NCBI GenBank assembly: GCA_948567375.1
Contig: OX419758.1
Span: forward strand, 6,949,001 to 7,013,000
DNA: 64,000 nt
Direction of reading: 5' to 3'
Origin: Lunularia cruciata
Taxonomy: Eukaryota; Streptophyta; Marchantiopsida; Lunulariales; Lunulariaceae
In this document: positions 10,720 through 20,762 of the stretch, in pieces
Layout of the letters: each line of letters opens with the position of its first letter
How positions within the stretch are numbered: position 1 is the first letter of the stretch
The notes under the pieces: model-generated
What the model saw: the letters and a program-made list of their open reading frames with translations, nothing else
Databases searched by the model: none
Told to the model about the DNA's origin: nothing
Translations under genes and position numbers: made by a program

Positions 10720-11627
10720 AAATCTCCTACTTGGATTCCTTGTTTCCCTGATCATTCAGCTCCATGACCTCCACTTGGGTAACTTGTTGAGGTCATCCAT
10801 TCTTGAGTGGACATTCAACAATGCGATGCCCCAATTGGTGATAAATAAAACAACCACCATTTTGTTGCAGTTTCTCTTTATCTGCTATGCCAAGTGGTCT
10901 TCGTTGAATGACATCAATCTCTATGGGTGCTGGCTCCTCCACTTGTGTATAGTGTATTGGTAGGCTATGTGGAGGTCGAGGTCAAGACCAAGTTGGTGCC
11001 ACCAAGGAATCAAAATGTTTGGCCAACCGCATGGCTTCCTCCAAGTGTTGTGGCTCTTGCATGGTTATCTCTAATTTGGTTCTCGCCTTCAAGCCTGTCA
11101 CAAATTGATCCAAAGCTTCACCTTCCAATATATCTGAATTTGCATGATGGTGTTTTGGAATTGCGTGATGTAACTTCTTACAGAACCAATCTGTTTCAAC
11201 TCTGCTAACTTATCTCGTGCAGTGTGGCATTTATAGCTTGGAACCAACTAATTATTGCACTCTTGAATTCTACTCATGTCAAGATTGGTGCAACAATTTG
11301 TTGTTCTGCTCGCTCCACTTGGAATCTCCACCATAGCTTTGCTACTCCATCCAATTGGCTAGAAGCCAAGAGAATCTGTTTTCACTCATCTTGTATATTG
11401 GTAGCTTCAAAATAACATTCACAATCAAACAAAAAATTCTCCATTGCACCCAAAAGATTCTTGCCTTCAAATACCTCGGGTTTAGGGAATCTGATCCGAT
11501 CTTCCCCTTCTCAAATTGGTACTCTCTCCACTTGCTCTAGTCATCAAAGATCTCATTCATCCAACAATCAAGTAAGGTGCTCAATTTGTTGTTGCATAGC
11601 AAGGATAACATCGGGTATTGCCGCCAT
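10720..11627 (-). pseudogene. Ty3 gag remnant
   Basis: An ATG at 11627 opens MAAIPDVILAMQQQIEHL, a gag-like N-terminal helix, soon interrupted by stops. Near 11040-11140 the minus strand reads LDQFVTGLKARTKLEI and PQHLEEAMRLAKHFD, the conserved gag motif of chromoviruses. About 300 bases between the 5' LTR and this ATG form the leader. I could not identify an intact CCHC knuckle. Many frame breaks. Confidence 0.7.
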
Positions 11628-11885
11628 GGTTGCTACTCTATCACACCACTCCCAATCTATCTAATTTATTAACACATAGAAATAACACGGCCACCATTCT
11701 CCATAAGTTACAACCGGAAGCACCAAGGGTTCCTCACATATGGTGATCACATGCATAAAATCTTGTCCAAAGTGCAAGGTGATGAATTGTGTTAAAACGA
11801 TGCTTGGGTAGTATTTGGACACAAAATCCCAATGGTTTGGTGGAAATGGATTTGGTGGTGCATAAATTCCATCCATCCCATTCTT

Positions 11886-11897
11886 GCTTTGATACCA
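11886..11897 (-). promoter_or_regulatory. Primer-binding site (initiator tRNA-Met type)
   Basis: Directly inside the 5' LTR, the minus strand reads TGGTATCAAAGC. The canonical plant Ty3/Ty1 primer site complementary to the 3' end of initiator tRNA-Met is TGGTATCAGAGC, so this differs by one G-to-A change. Position and sequence fix which LTR is the 5' one and the orientation of the element. Confidence 0.9.
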
Positions 11898-11898
11898 A

Positions 11899-12323
11899 TG
11901 TAAAAGACTGAATCCAAGGAGAGAATTAGGAGAATGGAAACTCACATTGGGACACTCAAATGAGAGAAAACTCCAAATGCCTAGCATGAGCTTTGGCTTT
12001 GGTATTTATAGGTAGCATACAAGGCCCTTGAGAAGCTTCTCAAGAAGCTTCCTCAAGCCACTTTCTTAGAGTGCAAGCCAAATAACTAGGAAGCTTCTCA
12101 AGAAGCTTCTTTCTAGAAGTCGCTTACTAGGCATGCAAGCTAAGCTAGTTGGAAGTTTCTAGAAGCTTCCTTCTAGAAGCTACTTACTTGAGATGCAAGC
12201 TAAGCTAGCCGGGAATTTTCCCAAGAAGCTTCCTAGATACTTCCAAAATATTCTAGGCTAATTTGTCTTATGTGCTACTTTGTAAGCCCGACTAACTTCG
12301 TTGCTAAACTCCATATTGTTATA
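11899..12323 (-). repeat. 5' LTR of the chromovirus (family X)
   Basis: Same ends as 6742-7154 (TGTAAAAGACTG to ATTGTTATA; the last CA has become TA). It carries an extra CTTCTCAAGAAG repeat unit relative to its partner. GGCTT follows immediately at 12324. Confidence 0.9.
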
Positions 12324-12391
12324 GGCTTGCTCTCTATAGAAGAGATGGCACCTATAGGTTTTAGGGTAGTTAGGCTCTCTCGACATCCCTA

Positions 12392-13128
12392 CATCATATT
12401 CCAAGGATAGGAGAGAAACACAAAAGAGAAAGCACAAGTTCACACTCAAACTCCGATGGCCCAAAGGAGCACATTGGCTTTAATAAAGCAAAGCAAAGAC
12501 ACTCAACAGAAGCATAACCCTTGGATCAGATATATGGATTGATGACATGTCGTTAATCTTAGTTGAACCTTGGATTAGCTACATGTTTGGGTGATACGTT
12601 GGATTTGGTTCTATTTGGTTGGTCAAACTAGTGTTGACTAAAGGGAATGTTTAGGGAATCTTCTAGGAATCTCAAAATCACATGGGTGAGGTACAATTGG
12701 AAAGCTCTTGATGAGATAAACAAGGGGGAGGGAAGGACAACCTCTTTTTGCCTAGGGAATGATCTGCACATTTTTTAGGCCTAATTCATCCATTTAGGCC
12801 TCAAATTGCCTTTATAGAATTTAAGCTTATTTTGGTTTCTGCTTGATTAGTAGAAGTACCGTTTTGGTGATACTTCTTTTTTATCTATGTAGTCCATAAT
12901 GTGTAACATCATTCCAAATGTTACCAAACCAAATTTTGCCTCTAGATCATATGTTTAGCTATTGGTTCTAAGGTTTTTAAGTCTGTTTTGGTTTTTTCCC
13001 TATTCTTAAAAGTACTCTTTTGGTGATACCTCTATCTGATCTATTTACTCCATCATGTATAACATCCTTCCAGATGTTACCAAACCAAATTTCACCTTTA
13101 GATCATATGTTTAGCTATTGGTATTACA
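12392..13128 (+). mobile_element. Solo LTR, family Y (copy 2, 737 bp)
   Basis: It is inserted into LINE D between two copies of CCCTA (12387-12391 and 13129-13133). The 3' end GGTATTACA is intact, while the 5' TGTAATA has drifted to CATCATA. Like copy 1, it has the ~145-base tandem duplication at its 3' side. LINE D continues on both sides with the sequence found uninterrupted at about 16560-16580 of the other LINE copy. Confidence 0.85.
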
Positions 13129-13835
13129 CCCTACTTTCCTCTCATTTTGTGGTTGTTGAGAGGCCGGTTTTAGAGACTTATGTGACAAAGGTGGAGTGGG
13201 GATCCTTTTCTCTCCAGAATTTTATTGCGGTAGATGAGATATAGTCTATCCCCATGGGCACAATAGGACTTTCCACCTTTTGCTTCACTATAATCAGATT
13301 GGACTAGAGGTTTATAGTCTTCCTTGATGGAAGATAGTGTGAACATACGCTCCATTCTCTCCTAATTGACTCGTCCATTCCTTACGCTACTAGAGCACAT
13401 CTTTGCTCTGTCTCTGGCAAGGGTGCAGGCTCTTAGATCCTAGCTTGACAATGCATTAGTGCATTCCAACTTGCACTAGCTACTTCTCTACAACGATGAG
13501 GTTTCCCCTAGGTTTAGTCCACCCATCTACATCTTCATTACTCACTTGTGAGTGTGGTCCTACACTAGATGCAGCAGCAGTCCCTATGACACAATGTCCT
13601 TTTGGAGGACAGAGGATAGCTACCCATGATGCTATTAGGGGCATAGTGTTTGCTATGGCACAAGAGAGTGGATACTTGGCTTGGAGGGAGCGTTCATATG
13701 CTTTGCAGACGACACATGTAAGTGCATACTTATACTTGGCCCAATATGATCAGGTGATAATAGTGGATGTCGTGGTTATGGACCCTATGCAGGATACAGT
13801 TTTGGAGGGAGTGATTACCCATTCTCTTGTTCTCC
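13129..13835 (+). pseudogene. LINE D C-terminal region (CCHC and endonuclease-like), 3' truncated
   Basis: Contains SSLLTCECGPTLDAAAV...CPFGGQRIATHDAIRG (13530-13640), a C-x-C...C...H arrangement like the CCHC finger that precedes the restriction-like endonuclease in R2/R4-type LINEs. It is followed by ESGYLAWRERSYALQ and DQVIIVDVVVMDP, a strand-rich block with acidic residues that could be the nuclease core. Similarity to the copy at 15799 ends near 13835, before the alanine/FRQRVSIALQ block and the 3' hairpin. Role assignment is by layout only. Confidence 0.6.
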
Positions 13836-15798
13836 AAATTTAGGTATGGAAACATTCTTTTTACTCCTGCAGATAATAGAACATTTTAAAACTTTTTTCT
13901 TGTTCTTTTCTTGGTGCACGCAGGTCTGTCACCTGTGTAGTCCCATTATCCTAGCATACAAGGAATTTTAGGGTTTTCAGGGTCTGTGTGGCTTTGTCTG
14001 ACAAGGGTGCTTGTTCCACAAATTGTTGTTCTTTGTTTTGTCAAATATAAGTGTCCTTGGCAAAGGTCTAAAGCAAGGAGCTGACCAAGAGCATTTTGGT
14101 CAAGAGTTTGAAGACGTTGTGCTCAAATCAATGCGTATTCAGTACTTGCACTGCAGCTCAATTGTCTCATCTATGTCAAATAATTAGAAAATGCATCCTG
14201 CAAATTGCTCGAAGAAGTCTCGTGCGACTGGATATCTTGATAATCGTATGAACCGGCTTCAATAGTCTATTTTATATACCCGAGTCAATGTACTTGTATA
14301 TCATTCTTTTTCCCTGGTGAACTTTGATGTTCTCCGTACAATTAAAAACAATATTTTGTCAAAATTGTGGTTTCTTAATGAGTTTTTAAATGTTTTAAAA
14401 CGAGAAACAAGCAAGCATTTCCCTAAATATAAGATAACATAACAAGACAAAATATGATCTAGTTTAAATGAGAAACATTAACTCATTTAACTGAGAGATT
14501 ATACGAACCATGTCAAAAGAATGACACTATCGCATGTTAAAATTTGATAGTAAGAGGTTATTTAACAACACAAACCATTGCCACCTAGACCATTTTTCCG
14601 AGGTCATAACCTTGAGCAGATTTAAGAAAGATATATAAGAGTCCTCTCAAAATTATGATTTTCTTTAGTAGTTCTCTCTCATCTCACCACATCATAAAGC
14701 TCAAATCAAAGAATTTATGTTATATTTTTGTAATGCTTTCTATTTTTTCCATATTTATTTTTGCGTTGTAAGTATGGAAAACCCCATTTTTTAACTAGCC
14801 AAGTGGATAAACATACATTTAGTTATCAAGAACTTATGGTTTTGAAGATTTGCCATATAATCTTGTTTAATTAAACAATTTCCTCCAAGTAAATTAAATT
14901 GATGACATCGTGCATATCTAGGAACATCCTATAATCATTTAATAACTTCCAAATAAAACCATAAAAGACTGCCCAGAATCGTATTGAACATTTCTCTTAT
15001 GAATAAGGAAAGATGTATCAAAGTAGAAGAAGCTTACTTGAGATAACTTGATCTTCTACAATAAGTGTAAGATATTGAAAGAATGATAACTGTTCTGAAG
15101 AATTTTAATATCCCTAATAGAGATAGGTTTACTAGACCCATTCCACAAAGTTGGTGAACATAAGAAGCAAACACATTTCACTGACTTTGGCCCATATGAA
15201 TTAGAGATCGAGATATTCTACTGACAGAAACATGAATTTGCTATCTAAATTCAGACTTGAGTTGACAATACAACTCCGTTAAAATCTCAAAAGCTTGTTC
15301 AAAATCCATATTCATTGAATAGTCAGATCCAACCTAGCGTATGTTGATTGGGGCTTAATTAAATAGCAGATTACAACTATCATAGACCTAGTGAAGACCT
15401 CCAACTATCTTCTATATGTTGCAAATTAAGTACCTTTCAAATAGGCAATTGATAATGTTACTTCAAAATGGTACATAAATTTTATTAAATTACGTTTGCT
15501 TATAGAGTTTATGAAGGATTTAGTTTTGGAACCACAATATTCATGATCTTATCCAACACTACCAAGGAGCAACGGCGGTGTTATCTAGGACGACAAGGCA
15601 AGGGCAGTCCTGGTGTTATCCTAGTCCTTGCCCCATTGTCCTTAGTCCCCTCCTTTGCCGCAAACAGTTTGCTTGTAACACATGAATCTGCAAAATGCCC
15701 AATTGTCTGCTCTATAGTAACACTTGAATCCGGCTGCTGCTAAGGCTCGCTAGATGCTGGAATTGTAATTTGTTATTATAAAGTAATCTATAAAGTAA
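13836..15798. other. AT-rich intergenic stretch, no gene seen
   Basis: No ORF here has recognisable protein features, and I see no repeat shared with the rest of the window. Sequence tataaagtaa occurs twice in tandem at its end (15777-15786 and 15789-15798); the second copy is the left target duplication of the LINE that follows. Confidence 0.6.
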
Positions 15799-15805
15799 AG
15801 GTCTT

Positions 15806-16680
15806 TTTATGGCTCTCCTACTTCCCTTTACTACCAGCATAGTGGTTCACAGGCGGGAATCACCGTCTTGGAGTCAACTTTTGGTACACGTCAGGGAGAT
15901 CCTTTGGGGGAGCCCTTATTTTTAATGGCTCACTTTAGAGCTCTCTTATCTACTACTTTGGCCATGCAAGGTTGTGTATTTCCCTCCTTGGCAGATGATT
16001 CCCACATCGTAGGCCCTATAGATCAGATCAGGCACGCCTTTGACTACTTGACTACCGAGCTACATCTAGTAGGCTTGAGAGTCAAGGTGTCAAAGTGTAG
16101 TGCATGGTCCCCTTTAGGTATCCCTCCCCACCTTGAGCTTCTAGAGGGGTGTATCACATCCACAGATGGACTTAGTGTTCATCCACAGATGGAGTGCCAG
16201 TAGGATTGGAGGATTTTGTCACACGCTTCTTAGACGTTGCCCTTGCAGAGGATGTTCTCCATGTGGATGACCTTCCATTACTAGGAGATCCGCTGGTGGC
16301 ATTTGGTATACTCTCTTCTAGTATAGCTCGTCGACCATCCTACCTCATCCGTACAGTTCCTCCCTTCACCGTCCTTCCTATCACATCTGAGAGCATTTGA
16401 TAGGAGGATTATGGGAGTCTTTGGTGATATTATTGGACTAGGGACCTTTGAGTGTGTGACAAGGGATTTGGCACATAGACAGACGGCTATGTGGATCTCA
16501 TGTGGTGGGGTTGGCTTGCTTTCTATGGAAGATACTACACTTATAGCATTTTTGGGTAGTTGGGCTCTCTCATCACCCCTACTTTCCTCTCATTTTGTGG
16601 TTGTTGATAGGCTGGTTTTGGGGACTTATGTGACAAAGGTGGAGGGAGGATCCTTTTCTCTCCAAACGTTATTGCGGTAG
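15806..16680 (+). pseudogene. LINE A reverse transcriptase
   Basis: The ORF at 15868-16203 reads FGTRQGDPLGEPLFLMAHF (RT block 4) then GCVFPSLADDSHIVGP (the A-D-D catalytic box) and GLRVKVSKCSAWSPLGIPPH (block 6). 16194-16400 continues with EDFVTRFLDVALAEDVLHVD and PLVAFGILSSSIARRPSYLI; 16411-16680 with MGVFGDIIGLGTFE and TAMWISCGGVGLLSMEDT. The catalytic Asp pair is intact. The protein would copy its RNA at nicked target DNA. The fingers subdomain is missing through truncation, so no active enzyme is expected. Confidence 0.85.
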
Positions 16681-16944
16681 ACGAGAGATAGTCTATCCCC
16701 ACAAGCACAAGAGGATTTTCCACTCTTTGCTTCACTATTGTCAGATTGGACTAGAGGTTTACAGTCTTCCTTGATGGAGCAACAGTGTGAGCATACACTA
16801 TATTCTCTCTTAGTCAACTCGTCCATTCCTCAAGCTACTAGAGCACGTCTACACTCTTGCTCTGGCAAGGGTGCAGGTTTTTGGATCCTAGCTCGACCGT
16901 GCATTAGGGCCTTTTGACTCGCACCAGCTACTTGCTCTACAACA

Positions 16945-17632
16945 ATGAGGTTTTGCCTAGGTTTAGTCCACCCATCTACATGTTCATTACTCACTTATGA
17001 GTATGGCTCTACACTAGATGCAGCAGCGGTCCATATGACATGGTGTCCTTTTGGAGGACAGAGGATAGCTACCCATGATGCCATTAGAGACATAGTGTTT
17101 GCTATGGCACGAGAGAGTAGACACTTGGCTTGGAGGGAGCGTTCGTATGCCATGCAGACAACACGTGTCAGGACAGGCTTATACTTGGTCCGAGATGATC
17201 AGGTGACAGTAGCGGATGTTGTGGTTCCGGATCCCTACGCGGGACACAATTTTGGATGGAGTGATTACCCATCCCCCTAGATGGGCGGCAAGTGCAGCAG
17301 CAGGTCGCAAGGTCTCCAAGTATAGGGGCATGCAGCAAGGTCACCTCTTCGTTCCTCTAGCCTTGGAGTTATATGGAGCGATGGACACGGCATTTGACAC
17401 ATTTGTCAAGGAGGGCGCGAGAGCTTATCATGTTAGGGGTCAAGGGGTACCACTCTCACTCTCATACTTTGTAGCATATTTTAGACAGCGTGTGTCCATT
17501 GCTCTACAAAGTGCAGTGGCTGGTGCAATCCATAGGAGAGCAATCACATTAGGTGATGTTTCTTTGGATGCTCTAGTTGTGTGTAGACTGTACGACTTGC
17601 ATAGGGCGGATATCTTATTTGCGGTAGGGTAG
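16945..17632 (+). pseudogene. LINE A C-terminal domain (CCHC plus endonuclease-like)
   Basis: The 16945-17280 frame has a Cys/His patch (one Cys replaced by Tyr) with WCPFGGQRIATHDAIRD, then WRERSYAMQTTRVRTGLYLV and DDQVTVADVVVPDPYAG. After a frameshift, 17216-17632 gives GHLFVPLALELYGAMDTAFD, LSLSYFVAYFRQRVSIALQ and GAIHRRAITLGD. The last blocks are the characteristic C-terminus of a family of plant LINEs. The alternation of hydrophobic strands with V-A-D and P-D acidic positions suggests a restriction-like endonuclease fold, but I cannot confirm catalytic residues. Confidence 0.6.
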
Positions 17633-17639
17633 ATTTCTC

Positions 17640-17751
17640 ATATAGACTCTATTAGGGCTTAGCTCCATGTTACCTTTTTTGTCTCTCCCTTGTACGGCTT
17701 GATGGGGTCTTCCCATCCTTCATTTTTCCTATGCAGTCGCCTTTTTTCAAT
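17640..17751 (+). repeat. LINE family 3' end (reference copy)
   Basis: Directly after the ORF come a hairpin (GGGCTTAGCTCC here, GGGGCTTAGCCCC elsewhere), a pyrimidine stretch with GTCTCTCCCTTGTACGGC, then GATGGGGTCTTCCCATCC and a T-rich end. The same ~95 bases recur at least eight times in the window, each with a different 5' start. This marks them as the common 3' end recognised by the element's RT. Confidence 0.85.
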
Positions 17752-18951
17752 TATAAAGTAAGATACTCAAGAAGGGCCATGAATGGCACTATGTTTTCAA
17801 GACATATTTGCATAATATCCTGTAAGGCTAATAAGAAAAATGCTTTAAAAAGTATATGCAATACTTTTTGAAACATATATTCTTTTCTAGGAAAGGTCAC
17901 ACATCCTTTTATCTTGACTTGTTTTTATATATTTTGCAAATGTTAAGATCATTGAAAGAAATCCTAAAAGAAATTGTTTAGCTTTGTATTGCGAGTGATA
18001 TTGTATGCATAATATGGATTAATTTTGTTTGCAATTACCGCAGTGGAGTATTTCTTGATGAGTGGTAACAAATACAAGCTCAAGACAACAATGACGAATA
18101 TCTTCAAGTGATTTTGTTGTGTTCTTGTCGGTTACATACTCTTGAAAAATTAATCAACCTACTATGGTATATGGACAAAAAGGCCAAAGGATCAAAAGTA
18201 CACCGAAAGATTTTCGCTTGAATTTTCAAGTACTTTTCCTAAGGAGCACAACCATATCACACCCATTGTAAAGACTTACAAGAATACGTTCTGCCAAAAG
18301 CTGGGTTCCCTTTTCAAAATAGAAGCAATGAGCAAGGACACATGTTTTAATAAGTCTACAGGTATATTTTCCATTGGGCATTTGGTAGGCTATCCTCCAA
18401 TAATCTTTATCCTCGCTTTATATCTCCTCTCCATCCCTTTTGTGAGGTCTATATATTCTCTCTATTTTCTTATGCTTTTACTTTTTTGGTCTTAGGTGCA
18501 AAGGTTCCTATAAGCACTGTAAACACTATTGATAACAGTTCTACAATCTATAGTTACTTTCACAAGCCTTCTGTAGATGAGCATAGTCTAGATCTTCATC
18601 TACAACAATGTAACTAAATATACACATATACATAAGATGCTTCTCTAATAAGTTCTTGTTTACATGTATTTCCACCTTGATTGAGCTCGAGACTCTAGCT
18701 GAATTCTGTGCGATACGTTTCTTTGGATGAATTGCCTTAATACTTGCAACATGGCGATACGGTGAACATGCACACTATAAGTTTAGATTTCATATTCTCA
18801 TGGATTATATATTTTTATTTGGTTTTGAACTATGTACTCTCATTTTATTTTCTTCGAATTGCAATGAACTTTAGAGATAAGGATTTTAAAACTGTTTTCA
18901 TCACGTCTATGAAGTGCATTTGTAATTGAGTAACATTTGTTCGGTGAAATT

Positions 18952-18956
<5 letters not shown>

Positions 18957-19049
<93 letters not shown>

Positions 19050-19068
19050 CTCTCTCTCTCTCTCTCTC
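18957..19068. repeat. (TA)n-(TC)n compound microsatellite
   Basis: About 44 TA units (18957-19045) followed by 12 TC units. The homologous place in the duplication partner (about 718-738) has only a short TCTC...TATATATA run, so the array expanded after the duplication. The reported ORFs across it are repeat artefacts. Confidence 0.95.
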
Positions 19069-19565
19069 TTTTCTCCACTTTGGTTTTGGAGTTGGATTTT
19101 AAATCTTTTGATACATTTGAAGTGACTTTAATGGACTGTGCGAAATCCAAAATTAGGGACACATTCATTGAGTCTATTACTCAAAGTGATCAAACAGCTT
19201 TAAGCTGAGATTGTTGTTATGGATGAGAATCAATGTCTTATCCAACAATGACAGGCAATAACGTACAGAATCCCATAAAATGCCATGCACCTTTCGGCTC
19301 GCGGTAACTTGTCAACGCTGGCAAGATAGGAATATGAACTACAATATATCAGCAAGCAACTTTGACAAACTATTATAAAATAATTGGATTTACGCCAAGC
19401 TACGTTTCCCACATGTTTGAGACTCACATCATTAAGTGAAACTATAAAGCTATATCCTGAGCAAGCAAGAGTTATTTGAATAGTGCCAATCGAACATGGA
19501 GCTGCATCTTGTGCGCGCCTGTCAATTTCCCTGCTGCAAAAGGAATAAAGCACTTCATCATCTTC

Positions 19566-19660
19566 ATGGGGCTTAGCCCCATGTTACCCTTTTTGTCTCT
19601 CCCTTGTACGGCTTGATGGGGTCTTCCCATCCTTCATTTTTCCTACGCGGTCGCCTTTTA
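19566..19660 (+). mobile_element. LINE tail fragment with target duplication
   Basis: 95 bases from TGGGGCTTAGCCCCA to GGTCGCCTTTT. Flanked by CATCTTC at 19559-19565 and 19661-19667. The duplication partner near 1280-1295 lacks it, giving an empty-site control. Confidence 0.9.
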
Positions 19661-20675
19661 CATCTTCCAATTGTCTTTCCGCAACACGAGTAAGGCATAA
19701 TGCAACAGGAATACAGCAAGATGCACCATGAATAAAGAAACAAGAAACGCGATCGCGTGAATGAATAGAGCAGACTTTATCATCTTTCGATTGTCTAACC
19801 GCAACAGGAATAAAGGAAGATGCAACCACCTCCCGGCCGCACCCCATTAGACCTCCACCCCAGTCTTTGAGGCTATTCAACCTACATCCTGTGAAGTAAA
19901 AAACATAGTAGAGAGTATTGGAAAATGATGGATTTTTTCCATCGTTTACCTCGTGCTGGAACCTGACCTTTACCATTAACCAGGAGCGTGATGATATATT
20001 CTATCATAAATACACGACAAAGAGGTAGTTATTTAAGTTATTCTCTCCTGGAACTTATCGATGCCATTTGACAACGATGTATTTCAGACATATGCTTAAC
20101 CGCATTGCACCCTTAGGTTGACACTTCTGTTCAACCGTACTCTATAAACCATCCTATTGCTTCACGTGGAGTCACGCAATAGTCGATTGTCTATATTTGC
20201 ACGGATTGATTCTTTTTATATGAATTGAACCACTTAATTGTTCAAAAGTATTTTATTTCACGACTCGCTTCGAAGGTCCGAAGTTGGCGTCGAACTTCGA
20301 AGTTCAGGGTTGTAAATTGTGTATTTCTCGGAGCTCGCCTCGAAGTTTTGGGGCTCGCTTCGAGCTTCTAAGTTCGAGGGTGCCAATCGTTCTGAACTGA
20401 ATTTTGAACATTTGATATAAGGTAAGTCAGACAGTAAGTGGAAGACAATGGAAGTACTCCAGTGAAACAAAATTCGGAAAGGCAGTTATGGTTCAATCTC
20501 GCACAGATGCTGGAAAGGCTCGAATCCGTAATTATCAAAGTAATCGCCAGTACTCCAGCTATCTAGCTGAAGCCGCTTTTGTGAATGTTACAGGAACAAA
20601 TCATATCTTCCTATGTGTCTCTTGTGAAGTTGACTGCATTGCGACAATATTTCAACTGTTTATTCGTCTTCGGAG

Positions 20676-20754
20676 TTACCTTTTCTGTCTCTCCCTTGTA
20701 CGGCTTGATGGGGTCTTCCCATCCTTCATTTTTCCTACGCGGTCGCCTTTTTTC
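20676..20754 (+). mobile_element. LINE tail fragment with target duplication
   Basis: 79 bases beginning after the hairpin (TTACCTTTTCTGTC) and ending GGTCGCCTTTTTTC. Flanked by CTTCGGAG at 20668-20675 and 20755-20762. It is shorter than the 19566 copy because truncation lies inside the hairpin-to-T-rich interval. Confidence 0.88.
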
Positions 20755-20762
20755 CTTCGGAG

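Larger units (their letters stand above)
6742..12323 (-). mobile_element. Complete Ty3/gypsy chromovirus retrotransposon
   Basis: The element is bounded by two LTRs, 6742-7154 and 11899-12323. Over their first ~127 bases I count five differences (about 96% identity). It is flanked by the perfect 5-base duplication GGCTT (6737-6741 and 12324-12328). Reading on the minus strand, the 5' LTR (right side) is followed by a primer-binding site TGGTATCAAAGC, then gag, protease, RT, RNase H, integrase and a chromodomain. A purine tract GGCGGGGAAA precedes the 3' LTR. All coding parts are broken by stops or frameshifts and key catalytic residues are changed, so it is structurally complete but inactive. 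It inserted into LINE D. Confidence 0.92.
2135..13835 (+). mobile_element. Near-full-length non-LTR retrotransposon (LINE 'D'), interrupted by nested elements
   Basis: LINE sequence is found in five pieces: about 2135-3624, 4925-5520, 6260-6741, 12324-12391 and 13129-13835. Joined in order they are colinear with the uninterrupted copy at 15799-17751 where the two overlap. Readable protein parts, in order, are an N-terminal C2H2 finger (about 2720-2790), a linker, the RT core (about 5090-5520, with the block DVENAFNSVSR, and 6260-6741), and the C-terminal Cys/His-rich part (13500-13830). Each interruption is a separate LTR insertion. The 3' end is missing: similarity to the other copy stops near 13835. 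The finger-RT-CCHC layout fits LINEs that use a restriction-like endonuclease (R2/R4-like); the clade is inference. The left border near 2135 is set only by where the flanking duplication stops matching. Confidence 0.8.
15799..17751 (+). mobile_element. 5'-truncated LINE copy 'A' with target duplication
   Basis: Flanked by TATAAAGTAA at 15789-15798 and 17752-17761. It starts inside the RT and runs to the family's 3' end, which is the hairpin TAGGGCTTAGCTCCA, the words CTTGTACGGCTTGATGGGG and CCTACGCGGTCGCC (here ATGCAGTCGCC) and a short T-run. 5' truncation with an intact 3' end and a flanking duplication is the hallmark of target-primed reverse transcription. This copy gives the clearest view of the coding part. 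It has far fewer breaks than LINE D but still contains stops and frameshifts. Confidence 0.9.
18140..20480. repeat. Segmental duplication, copy 2
   Basis: Counterpart of 1-2130. 18140-18520 pairs with 1-390 in inverted orientation and 18610-20480 pairs directly with 395-2130. It contains two later changes absent from copy 1: expansion of a TA/TC microsatellite and insertion of a LINE tail at 19566-19660. No conserved ORF. Confidence 0.8.

Noticed and set aside
17640..17751. TGGGGCTTAGCCCCA tails considered as Helitron 3' ends
   Set aside because: They are contiguous with a LINE coding region, end in a T-rich run and have direct flanking duplications, none of which fits Helitrons.
18937..19168. 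ORFs of repeated Tyr-Ile or Arg-Glu across the TA/TC array
   Set aside because: Pure translations of a microsatellite.
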